From: GCA-2683825 sp965662355
GTDB lineage: Bacteria > Planctomycetota > UBA1135 > GCA-002686595
NCBI GenBank assembly: GCA_965662355.1
Contig: CBFIHP010000020.1
Location: 1-64,000 of the forward strand
Direction of reading: 5' to 3'
Length of the DNA stretch: 64,000 bases
Part shown: positions 43,701-50,819 of the stretch, piece by piece
How the letters are laid out: each line of letters opens with the position of its first letter
Position numbering within the stretch: the stretch's first letter is position 1
Notes under the pieces: generated by a model
The model's input: only the letters and a program-made list of their open reading frames with translations
Database searches by the model: none
What the model was told of the DNA's origin: nothing
Program-made: the position numbers and the translations under genes

Positions 43701-45334
43701 CCGTCGGTATCGTTGGCGCCGTTCGGCGCCGGGTCGTTGATCTCGAGCGGGTTCGAACCCACGATCAGCTCGAGATAGTCCACCGCACCGTCACCATCCA
43801 CGTCGCGTGACTTGTTCGGAGCCGGATCGGCCGCATTCAAGGGGTCCGTGAGTGTGCGCACCTCGATGACGTCCGGGATGGAGTCGCCGTCGGAGTCGAG
43901 TCCGGCAGTGATCGGGGCCTCGGCCCCGAGGGTGAGCAGCAGCGCCTCGAGAGCGTCGCTGACACCGTCGCCCGGAGGCCCCGCCGGGTTACCCGTATCT
44001 TCGCCGCCTTCCACTTCGGGGGAATCCGCGTCGGTCAAGTCCGAGAGGAAGAGAATCTCGATCACATCGGCGATGCCATCCTCGTCGGTATCGCTCAACA
44101 TGGTGACCGGGGACGTGCCCCCCATGGAGATGACGACCTGCTCGAGAGCGTCGGAGATGCTGTCGCCCGCCGGGCCGGAGTCATTGGCCAGATCGTTCGC
44201 GCCGTCGACGACCGGCGAATCCCTGTCCTCGGGGTCGGATCCGTTCAGGATTTCGATGACATCCGGGACACCGTCGAGATCGATGTCGGCCTTGACCAGG
44301 ATCGCGGGGCTGGTGGAATCGAAGGGATCGCTGCCGGTCAATATCTCGAGGAAGTCGGAAATGCGATCGCTATCGAAATCGGTCTCCATGTCCATCGAGG
44401 GCGCTCCGCTGCGTCGCATCAGATCCTCGAGACCGTCCGAGATACCGTCGCCATCGGAATCCATATCCCCGTTCATCGCAGGATCGTTCACATCGATGAT
44501 GTTGCTGCCGGAGCGGGCCTCCAGGTAGTCGGGAATTCCATCCAGGTCGGCGTCGTCGCGTGCGGACACGGGAGTTTCGCCACCCAGGAAGCCGAGGTGT
44601 CTTTCCAGGGCATCGGTGATTCCGTCGGTCGGCGGCCCCGTGTCGTCGAGCATGTCCTCTCCACCGTTGGAAAGCGGTCGATCGGGATCGAGAACGCCTG
44701 TACTGAATTCGACCTCGAACGCGTCGCTGAGACCGTCGCCATCGACGTCGAACCTCGCGATGAAGAAGGGGTCCTGCCCATCGAACGGATCCGTTCCGCT
44801 ACGAATCTCGAGTACGTCCTCGAAGCCATCGCCGTCGCTGTCGTTCTCGACCGTCACCGGTCGTTCCGCCCCGCGGCGCAACAGGTAGATCTCGAGACCA
44901 TCGTTCACGCCATCGAGCGGCGGTCCGGTCGAATCGAGATCCTGGTTGCCCTCGAACACCGGATCATCGAAATCGAGGTGATCGAGCCCACTCTGCACCT
45001 CCGCGTAATCGGGAATCCCATCGAAGTCCGTGTCGGTCCGAGCTGTGATCGTCTGTGTCGAGCTCGTCTGCCGCAGGAACTGCTCGAGACCATCGGGAAT
45101 GTTGTCGATTCCAGGCCCCTCGGGCGTGCTGAGGTCCTCCGCACCACCGACGTAAGGATCGTCGGGATCGAGGGGGTCACTCGAGAGGCTCAGTTCCAGC
45201 CCGTCGGGAAGGCCGTCGCCATCGGAGTCGGGCAACAGGGGGATGCCATTGCTGGATCCACCGCTGCTACAGGCGAAGAAAGTGAAGGCGCCGAGGAGGC
45301 CCGCGGAGAGGGAGATTCCGATCTGGTTTCGCAT
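40709..45334 (-). CDS. giant TSP3-like repeat lipoprotein with Ig-like and LamG modules
   Basis: 1541 residues. The signal peptide ends in FFAC (lipobox), so the protein is lipid-anchored. Residues ~35-1090 hold about twenty repeats of 45-75 residues with DSDGDGLPD-type calcium loops (DSDGDGIPDVIEV, DTDGDGLTDG and similar) and the partner GSDPFD or AADPA motif, as in thrombospondin type 3 repeats. An Ig-like beta domain (about 1090-1180) and a LamG-like module (about 1195-1400) follow, then a short beta-rich end (TFAIK). Such proteins are surface adhesins or polysaccharide-binding platforms that become rigid with Ca2+. Repeats may be prone to slippage and assembly error. The gene is monocistronic. 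Confidence 0.85.
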   Translation of the reverse strand: MRNQIGISLSAGLLGAFTFFACSSGGSSNGIPLLPDSDGDGLPDGLELSLSSDPLDPDDPYVGGAEDLSTPEGPGIDNIPDGLEQFLRQTSSTQTITARTDTDFDGIPDYAEVQSGLDHLDFDDPVFEGNQDLDSTGPPLDGVNDGLEIYLLRRGAERPVTVENDSDGDGFEDVLEIRSGTDPFDGQDPFFIARFDVDGDGLSDAFEVEFSTGVLDPDRPLSNGGEDMLDDTGPPTDGITDALERHLGFLGGETPVSARDDADLDGIPDYLEARSGSNIIDVNDPAMNGDMDSDGDGISDGLEDLMRRSGAPSMDMETDFDSDRISDFLEILTGSDPFDSTSPAILVKADIDLDGVPDVIEILNGSDPEDRDSPVVDGANDLANDSGPAGDSISDALEQVVISMGGTSPVTMLSDTDEDGIADVIEILFLSDLTDADSPEVEGGEDTGNPAGPPGDGVSDALEALLLTLGAEAPITAGLDSDGDSIPDVIEVRTLTDPLNAADPAPNKSRDVDGDGAVDYLELIVGSNPLEINDPAPNGANDTDGDGLTDGFEEALRLLGVEDVESDTDSDGDGLFDPLEVALPSDLLDRDDPIPDGGDSNDETGPAGDGVSDALEHYLIANGVLPPVTPRSDSDVDGIPDIYEAGFATNFLDRDDPLPGGAGSEDGDGDGIIDGSAFVLEQLGAVNAGPGTDLDMDLAPDYLELRIGSSPLDAARPAPTGSEDLDGDNIPESVDALLLQLGVFAVINGRVDSDFDGAPDVLEVTAAFDPAFVPFVAADPRSVDRPVVMGGQDTDDGAMGGPVDAISDAFEQLLLALGVAAPIDHGTDTDGDLAPDYLEVFAVTDLLDSASPVPNGQLDSDDDLLSDALEAVLLRLGGQEPLNTGSDTDGDGIPDYFEVQNLAHPVDIDYPLVGGAADTNDETGPPDDGISDAFEAILIQLGANAPLFASTETDGDGLPDYLEVRSGSDPFDGNSPLVNGGLDENDETGPAGDGISDALEAYLISLGAIGPITLMSDSDLDGVPDSFEILRGTDPFDPESTIEPGDIPEALDVRVSGAPFVGGLLSGSFSYFDPDNDPEGESAQRWLRNGVEIPGETSQHLVVTEDLGAILAYEVTPVSSFAFPPDSAIGDNTSTTVTPGDFDALSGDDGPAGYGVQSSPILLELWLRADRGIVTLPDGSLVQEWRDNARIPTDAVAFARDREPVIVDQAGPPGLPAVRFTGGQTMELRAPVKAKFTLAVVARTTDGLQTDNQCSKRPAMVGLSTNGSNSGLRVAVTEGVPSAMVHNRCMTGETPIAQGEPHLFVLVRDIPSVSYYVDGFLDDRKNAMNADINIENWLIGSGWRNGGFFTGDIYEVIAVPDVMGVVRKVLIDNYYSGLYGIRIDDTSHYAHLATHKRDICGIGFIDSNDAVSHSQGTGPVLINNPSALSMGDFLLWGRNGTDKLEASPFGIDGYPFRLSEEWALTLTDGGNGDGVGLVDMELRLGEFDLLSDKDRWALVLVDTDSSTTTVIPASANNVQRNAVVFPDVDLNDTEFFTFAIK

Positions 45335-45785
45335 CCAGCAGGGAAGATGGGTAAGGAGTTGGCAGGGGCTATATCTATTCTCCCACAGCCCGCATTGGGG
45401 CGTCAGGAAATCTCAAAAACCCATGCTTTTGCCCCCAAGAAGGCCCTTCGAGGGCGCGGGGGAGGAATTTCTCTTCTCAGCTGGTAGCCACGTGTGAAAC
45501 GGCACGGGCGCAACGGCACTCAGAAGGGGAAACGAAAGCACTTCCCGAACGCGAAATCCCGGGGAGATTCTCTCCATGGGCGGCTCACTGCGGGTGCATC
45601 GCTGCTCCTCAGCGCGGGAACCACACCCGATCTCGAACTCCGTCAGCGACGTGTTCCTGTGCGAAAAGAGGAGCGCTGAAGCCTCGCATACCAGCGAAGG
45701 CTGGTTGGAATCCAGGGCGTGTGGCGCGTGCGCTTCTCGTTGGATTCCCCTATACCTTACGCCACCCGTCCCCGGCCCCTGGACC
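45335..45785. other. 450-bp divergent intergenic region
   Basis: It separates the repeat lipoprotein (minus) from the mla operon (plus) and must contain both promoters. A weak TATA-like tract lies near 45370 for the minus strand, and TTGGATTCCCCTATACC around 45740 for the plus. Open frames here are short and basic and are not taken as genes. No structured RNA is recognised. Confidence 0.45.
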
Positions 45786-46637
45786 ATGTCCGATCTCCCC
45801 CCCGAAACCGATGCTGCCCTCCTCGACAGGGCCCTGGAAGCCCCCCCGGAGCACATTTCGTTCCGGGACGTGGACATGTCGTTTGGGTCGCGGCACATCC
45901 TCAAGGGGTTGACGTGTAGCTTCCCGCGGAGCCGGCTCTCGGTGGTTCTCGGGGGGAGTGGTGTCGGAAAAAGCACGCTGTTGCGATTGATCGGCGGGCT
46001 CGTGCGGCCCCAGAGTGGCTCGATCGAGATCGCGGGTGAGGAGACGACGCGCTTTTCCGAGGGCCAGCTGTACGGGGTCCGCAAGAAGATCGGGATGCTG
46101 TTCCAGAACGGCGCGCTGCTCGATTCGGAGACGGTTTTCGACAACATCGCCTTTCCGCTCCGGGAGCACACGGACCTGGGGCCGAACGAGGTCGAGGGCC
46201 GGGTGCATCAATGCCTGGAAGCCGTCGGGCTCCACGACGTCGACCGCCTCTTCCCGGCCCAGCTATCGGGCGGTATGACACGCCGGGTCGGACTGGCCCG
46301 GGCCATGGTCCGGCGTCCCGACATCCTGCTTTGCGACGAGCCGTTCTCCGGACTGGATCCGATTTCGGCCAAGCGTATCGAGCTGTTGCTGTGCGAGTTG
46401 AATCGCAAGCACGGCCTGACCGTGATCGCCGTCTCGCACGACATCGCCTCGACCCTGCGCATGGCCCACCACCTGGTGATGCTCTTTCTCGACCAGACCA
46501 TCGAGGGCACGGTAGAGGAGCTGCAGACACTCGATGACGATCGCGTGCGTAATTTCCTGAGCCTCGAGATCGATGAAGCCCTCGGTGAGCAGGAAGGCGA
46601 GGTCGAGAGACTCAACGAAGGGAATGGGGCCCCGTGA
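45786..46637 (+). CDS. mlaF: MlaF-type phospholipid ABC transporter ATP-binding protein
   Basis: 283 residues. ISFRDVDMSFGSRHILKGL opens the ABC domain; Walker A is GGSGVGKST (56-64), the Q-loop GMLFQNGALLDSETVFDN, signature LSGGMTRRVGLAR, Walker B ILLCDEPFSGLDP, and H-loop in AVSHDI. This matches MlaF, which powers retrograde phospholipid transport in the Mla system. The ATG at 45786 opens a short acidic leader typical of the family. Its end overlaps mlaE by four bases. Confidence 0.95.
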   Translation: MSDLPPETDAALLDRALEAPPEHISFRDVDMSFGSRHILKGLTCSFPRSRLSVVLGGSGVGKSTLLRLIGGLVRPQSGSIEIAGEETTRFSEGQLYGVRKKIGMLFQNGALLDSETVFDNIAFPLREHTDLGPNEVEGRVHQCLEAVGLHDVDRLFPAQLSGGMTRRVGLARAMVRRPDILLCDEPFSGLDPISAKRIELLLCELNRKHGLTVIAVSHDIASTLRMAHHLVMLFLDQTIEGTVEELQTLDDDRVRNFLSLEIDEALGEQEGEVERLNEGNGAP

Positions 46638-47413
46638 TGATTTCCGGCCTTCGTAATCTCGGGCGTGGAACGCTGCGCTTCGTCGAGGTGCTCGGCGGAC
46701 TCACAGCTTTCGCGCTGACGATCCTGGGCAACCTGATTCGACCGCCCTACCGCTTTCGTGCGCTCGTGGAAGAGCTGTACAAGCAGGGGGTTCTGTCGCT
46801 GACCATCATCTGTGTCTCCGGTTTCACCGTGGGCATGGTGTTGGGCCTGCAGGGGTACAACACATTGGTGCGCTTCGGCGCCACCGAGTCGCTAGGGGCC
46901 GTCGTGGGACTCAGCCTCGTCCGTGAACTTGGGCCGGTGCTGACGGGCCTACTGACGACAGGCCGAGCCGGATCCGCGACGACGGCGGAGATCGCCACGA
47001 TGTCGATGACCGAACAGCTCGACGGCCTGCGCATGATGTCGGCCGATCCGATGCATGTCGTCGTCCTACCGCGCGCGGTAGCCCTTGCGCTGGTCATGCC
47101 GATGCTCTCGGCCATGTTCACGCTCTGCGGTATGGCCGGTGGCTTCTTCGTAGCCGTGGGCTTTCTCGGCGGCGACGCCGGGGTCTACATCTCCAACATC
47201 GAATCGTCGATCGACTTCTCATCCGACGTGTTCGGCAGCCTGGTCAAGGCCGCGGTCTTCGGCTTGCTGCTGGCTCTGATCTCCACCTATCTCGGCTTCA
47301 GGGCCACGCGGAGTGCCGCCGGGGTCAGTGCAGCGACGACGACCACGGTCGTCGCGACCTCGGTCACAATTCTCATCTTCGACTACTTCATCACCGCGCT
47401 TCTGGGAGTCTGA
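46634..47413 (+). CDS. mlaE: MlaE-type phospholipid ABC transporter permease
   Basis: 259 residues, five to six transmembrane helices. The MlaE family segments are GFTVGMVLGLQGYNTLVRFGA, LVRELGPVLTGLLTTGRAGSATTAEIATM and GGVSA-like AAGVSAATTTTVVATSVTILIFDYF. This permease of the Mla complex moves glycerophospholipids across the inner membrane with MlaF and MlaD. It overlaps mlaF by four bases and precedes mlaD by six bases. Confidence 0.95.
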   Translation: MMISGLRNLGRGTLRFVEVLGGLTAFALTILGNLIRPPYRFRALVEELYKQGVLSLTIICVSGFTVGMVLGLQGYNTLVRFGATESLGAVVGLSLVRELGPVLTGLLTTGRAGSATTAEIATMSMTEQLDGLRMMSADPMHVVVLPRAVALALVMPMLSAMFTLCGMAGGFFVAVGFLGGDAGVYISNIESSIDFSSDVFGSLVKAAVFGLLLALISTYLGFRATRSAAGVSAATTTTVVATSVTILIFDYFITALLGV

Positions 47414-47419
47414 CAAGCG

Positions 47420-47878
47420 ATGCAACGTTCCTCGACTCGAGACCTCGTCGTCGGCTGTTTCGTACTCGCCGGCCTCCTGGCACTCGGTTACCTCTCGGTT
47501 CGCGTCGGAGGCGTTTCGTCCGGCCAGCTGCAAGGCCTCACGCTGTACGCCCACTTCGACGATATAGGTGGGCTGACACCGCGCGCCAAAGTGACGATTT
47601 CGGGGGTCAAGGTTGGCCAGATCCGTGCCATCTCGCTCGACGAGGAATACCGTGCAAAGGTCGAGTTCGAGATCCGCAGCGACCTCGAGCTGACAACCGA
47701 CAGCACCGCCTCGATCCTGACCTCGGGCGTGCTCGGCGATCAGTACATGGCCCTACAGCTCGGCGCCGAGGAGGACTTCCTCGTCCAGGGCGAGACCATC
47801 ACGTTCACGGAATCGGCCTTGGGGCTCGAGCGACTGATCGGCAAGTTGATCCACAACACGGATATCGGAGGGGATTGA
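47420..47878 (+). CDS. mlaD: MlaD-type MCE-domain lipid-binding protein
   Basis: 152 residues. One N-terminal transmembrane helix (DLVVGCFVLAGLLALGYLSVRVG) precedes the MCE domain: YAHFDDIGGLTPRAKVTISGVKVGQI, then STASILTSGVLGDQYMALQLG and FTESALGLERLIGKLIHN. These are the hallmark of MlaD, which forms a hexameric lipid tunnel in the periplasm. It lies between mlaE and mlaA with one base between mlaD and mlaA. Confidence 0.95.
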   Translation: MQRSSTRDLVVGCFVLAGLLALGYLSVRVGGVSSGQLQGLTLYAHFDDIGGLTPRAKVTISGVKVGQIRAISLDEEYRAKVEFEIRSDLELTTDSTASILTSGVLGDQYMALQLGAEEDFLVQGETITFTESALGLERLIGKLIHNTDIGGD

Positions 47879-47879
47879 G

Positions 47880-48761
47880 GTGCAACGCCGCAGGGGCACT
47901 CGCATGTACGCCGTCGCCCTGGGAACCGCCATTCTATCGGCGTGCGCCTCGACGGCCTCGGGACACGACTACGATCCCCTGGAGCCGATGAACCGCAAGA
48001 TCCACTGGTTCAACGACCACGTCGATCGCTACTTCGTCGAGCCCGTTGCGCGGGGCTATGCCTGGGTCCTGCCGGATCCAGTGGAGGACATGATCTCCAA
48101 CTTCATCCGCAACCTGCGCTTCCCCTTGGACCTCGTGAACAACCTGCTGCAGGGCAAGCCCAAGGAAGCGGGCGAGGAGACACTGCGCTTCTTGGCGAAC
48201 TCGACCATCGGCATCGGCGGCTTATTCGACCCGGCTTCGGAGTGCTTCGAGCTCTCCGAACACAACGAGGATTTCGGCCAGACGTTCGCCGTGTGGGGCA
48301 TTCCCGCGGGGCCCTACCTGGTTCTTCCACTTCTGGGTCCCTCGAATTTCCGGGACGGAATCGGCCTGATCCCCGATGCCTACGGCGGAGGAGCCCTTTA
48401 TGTCTTCCAGGACGAGCTACTTTGGGGCTACGCCGGGCTGAGCCTGCTCAGTCTCCGCACGGACCTCCTTGAAGAAATCGACAGTGCGCGCCAAGCATCC
48501 CTGGATTACTACGTATTCACGCGGAACGCCTACGGACAACTACGTGAACTGGAGATCACGGACAAGGCCAGTACGGCGCGCTGGCAGCGAGGTCACGACC
48601 AGCCGGAAGAGGAGAATGAACTCTACGACGACGACCTCTACGATGATGGCCTATATAACGACGAACTCTACGACGACGAACTCTACGACGATTCCGAGCC
48701 CGCTGACTCAGGAAAAAAGAGGCCCACAGATGAAGCCCAGGAAAAAGACCGTGCTCTTTGA
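47880..48761 (+). CDS. mlaA: MlaA (VacJ) family lipoprotein with C-terminal LYDD repeats
   Basis: 293 residues. The lipoprotein signal ends LSAC (residue about 22). The MlaA core contains DYDPLEPMNRKIHWFNDHVDRY, FPLDLVNNLLQGKPKEAGEETLRFL, DFGQTFAVWGIPAGPYLVLPLLGPS and NAYGQ-like parts, typical of the outer-membrane partner that removes misplaced phospholipids. The tail (about residues 240-275) is five tandem L-Y-D/N-D units unique to this protein. It is inside the mla operon between mlaD and mlaC; GTG start at 47880 with a ribosome-binding site GGAGGGG just before. Confidence 0.9.
   Translation: MQRRRGTRMYAVALGTAILSACASTASGHDYDPLEPMNRKIHWFNDHVDRYFVEPVARGYAWVLPDPVEDMISNFIRNLRFPLDLVNNLLQGKPKEAGEETLRFLANSTIGIGGLFDPASECFELSEHNEDFGQTFAVWGIPAGPYLVLPLLGPSNFRDGIGLIPDAYGGGALYVFQDELLWGYAGLSLLSLRTDLLEEIDSARQASLDYYVFTRNAYGQLRELEITDKASTARWQRGHDQPEEENELYDDDLYDDGLYNDELYDDELYDDSEPADSGKKRPTDEAQEKDRAL
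48621..48695 (+). repeat. five 15-bp tandem repeats in the mlaA tail
   Basis: Units begin at 48621, 48636, 48651, 48666 and 48681 and read CTCTACGACGACGAN with small changes; they encode L-Y-D-D-[DEGS]. Such a short-unit repeat can vary by slippage. The 5' unit drift (CTATATAACGACGAA) shows the array is not recent only. Confidence 0.85.
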
Positions 48762-49413
48762 CGCAGTTCGCCCCCTCCCTCTTCTGGTCGGCCTTCTTCT
48801 CACGGGCTTCGCTGCAGCCCAAACCTCTCCCCCACCCGCCAAGGGGCCCGTCGAGGTCATCAAGGAAACGACCTACGCCATCACCAAGGTTCTCGAAAAT
48901 GACGACCTCCCCGAACTGACGCAACAGAACAAGGTCATCGAAGTCGTCGACGAGCGCGTCGATTTCGAAACCGTATGCAAACTGGTCCTGGCGACGAACT
49001 ACAAGAAGTTCTCCGGCGACCAGCGCAAGCAATTCGTTCAGGAGTTCCGCCGCCACCTACTCTTCACGTACTGGAACAACGCGTCGAGCCTCGACTTCGA
49101 GAAGATCGTGATCACGAGCGATCGCAAGGAAAAACGCAGGGACTGGACGGTCAAGACGCTCGTCCACCACAACGGCGACTCCACCAGGATCGACTATCGC
49201 CTTCGCTTGCGGGGCGCCGATGAAAAGAACAGCGGCGAGTGGAAGATCATCGACATCCTCATCGAGGGGGTCAGTCTCGTTTCCAACTTCCGCTCTCAGT
49301 TCAAGAGCCTCGTCTCCAATCAGGGCCCCGAGGGGCTGTTGAAGACGTTGCGCAAGAAGAACGATAAGGAGGAGAAGGCGATGAAGGCGAAGGACAAAGA
49401 ACAGGCAAAGTAG
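48730..49413 (+). CDS. mlaC: MlaC-type periplasmic phospholipid-binding protein
   Basis: 227 residues. The signal peptide is LPLLVGLLLTGFAAAQ. The body matches the Ttg2D/MlaC family: VIKETTYAITKVLEN, VVDERVDFETVCKLVLATNYKKFSGDQRKQFVQEFRRHLLFTYWN, then W-KIIDILIEGVSLVSNFRSQF. MlaC ferries phospholipids between MlaA and the MlaFED complex. The start at 48730 overlaps mlaA by 32 bases and opens the signal peptide; the frame from 48469 has no signal. It is the last gene of the operon. Confidence 0.92.
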   Translation: MKPRKKTVLFDAVRPLPLLVGLLLTGFAAAQTSPPPAKGPVEVIKETTYAITKVLENDDLPELTQQNKVIEVVDERVDFETVCKLVLATNYKKFSGDQRKQFVQEFRRHLLFTYWNNASSLDFEKIVITSDRKEKRRDWTVKTLVHHNGDSTRIDYRLRLRGADEKNSGEWKIIDILIEGVSLVSNFRSQFKSLVSNQGPEGLLKTLRKKNDKEEKAMKAKDKEQAK

Positions 49414-49437
49414 CGGCAGCTCGGTCGTACGCGATCG

Positions 49438-50763
49438 CTACTGGGTCCTTGTCCTCTTGCCCGGACGCTTGCCCCTGGGGCCGTCCCACTTGCGGGCCGG
49501 CAAGGTCTTCAAGTAGCCCGATAAGCGCTCGTAAGCCTCACGGGCCTCGCCTTCGAGCTTGTCGGGAATCAGTCCGTTCTTCTCGAACGGTCGTACTTCC
49601 AGGTCGAAGAGTCGCTCGACGCCGCTATCGCGACGTAGTTTCCAGCGCTGGTCACGGATCATCAGCTCGTCGCCGGTGCCGCGGTTCTTGGCGTTCGTCT
49701 CGAAGCGCTCGGAAAAAGCGAATGGACGTCCAGCGAAGTCCACCCCTTCGGTGAACGAAGCTGCGAACGAGACGGAATCCTCGCCACCCCGACGTTTGAT
49801 CGTGTCGTCGCCATTCGCTCCAGCCAGCTGGGCGATCGTTGCGTAGACGTCGGTGCACATGACCAGACCGGAGGTGCGCTTTCCTTGGGCCTCGTCCGCG
49901 ACCCCCGGTCCGACCACGACCATCGGCACTCGCACGCCTCGATCCCAGGTCGTGGCCTTGCCTCGTTTGCTCGAGCCGTTGATGGCTGGTGGCGTTCCGT
50001 TGTCGGATATCAGGAAGAACCAGCTGTCCTCTCCGACAAACGAACGCAAAGCCTCCACCGCCAGGTCGGCTCCCTCGAGCATCTCGAGGAACCGACCACT
50101 GCGTTGGGATGGGTACTCCTTGCGACGCCAGGCCTCGGGAGGGGTGTGAAAGGGTGCGTGGGGCACGTTCAGGGAGAGCACCATGAACTTCGGCCCTGGG
50201 GTCTCACCCCACCATAGCTTCGCCGCGTTCACCTGGGCGCCGGTGGGATACTCCTCGCTCAGGGCGCCTTTGCCATCGTCGACGCGGTACCAGTTGTCGT
50301 AGCCCTTGCCGAACTTCGAACGCAGGTTGCCTGGGGTGCCGGCCAACCAGCGATCGAACCCCCCGACCTTCAGCGCCGAGCTCTCGGGAATCGCTTTGCC
50401 CTCGAGGGCGTAGGTGCCGGCATGCCACTTGCCGATGAGACAGGTTGTGTAGCCCTCTCCGGAAAGCACCCGCGGCAGCGTATCGAGATCGAACGCCGGC
50501 GAGGGATTGTCGGGACCGGGCGGGGCGTAGTGGTTGATCCCCTCCCCAACGCCCATCCGCCTTGGCAGTCGCCCCGTCCACAGGGCAAGGCGCGTCGAGG
50601 AACACACGGGCATCGTGTGAAAGCCGTCGAACGAGAGGCCCTCTTCGCGCAAAGCGTCGATCGCGGGTGTCTCGGCGGCGTGCAGGTCTGGCCACGAGAC
50701 GTCGTCGAGAATGCAGACGACGATCGAGGGCGGAGGAGGGGGCGGGTGGGCTTGGAAGAACAC
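49438..50763 (-). CDS. sulfatase, S1 family, with C-S-S-T-R motif
   Basis: 441 residues starting GTG with no obvious signal peptide (MFFQAHPPPPPPS). The fold is clear: VVCILDDVSWPDL, C-S-S-T-R (54-58), IGKWHAG, VLSLNVPHAPFH, FLISDNGTPPA and RDQRWKLRRDSGVERLFDL. The third motif residue is Ser rather than Pro or Ala, an uncommon variant that may still be converted. The missing signal could mean an upstream start or cytoplasmic location. The gene converges on mlaC with 24 bases between. Substrate unknown. Confidence 0.82.
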   Translation of the reverse strand: MFFQAHPPPPPPSIVVCILDDVSWPDLHAAETPAIDALREEGLSFDGFHTMPVCSSTRLALWTGRLPRRMGVGEGINHYAPPGPDNPSPAFDLDTLPRVLSGEGYTTCLIGKWHAGTYALEGKAIPESSALKVGGFDRWLAGTPGNLRSKFGKGYDNWYRVDDGKGALSEEYPTGAQVNAAKLWWGETPGPKFMVLSLNVPHAPFHTPPEAWRRKEYPSQRSGRFLEMLEGADLAVEALRSFVGEDSWFFLISDNGTPPAINGSSKRGKATTWDRGVRVPMVVVGPGVADEAQGKRTSGLVMCTDVYATIAQLAGANGDDTIKRRGGEDSVSFAASFTEGVDFAGRPFAFSERFETNAKNRGTGDELMIRDQRWKLRRDSGVERLFDLEVRPFEKNGLIPDKLEGEAREAYERLSGYLKTLPARKWDGPRGKRPGKRTRTQ

Positions 50764-50819
50764 GTGAACTCGTAGTATGGCGTTACAAGACCGGTTACGA
50801 AACCAGGTTCCGTGACGCC

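Noticed and set aside
40709..45334. CRISPR-like periodicity
   Set aside because: Repeats encode DSDGDG motifs in frame and differ in length and sequence; no short identical direct repeats with unique spacers.
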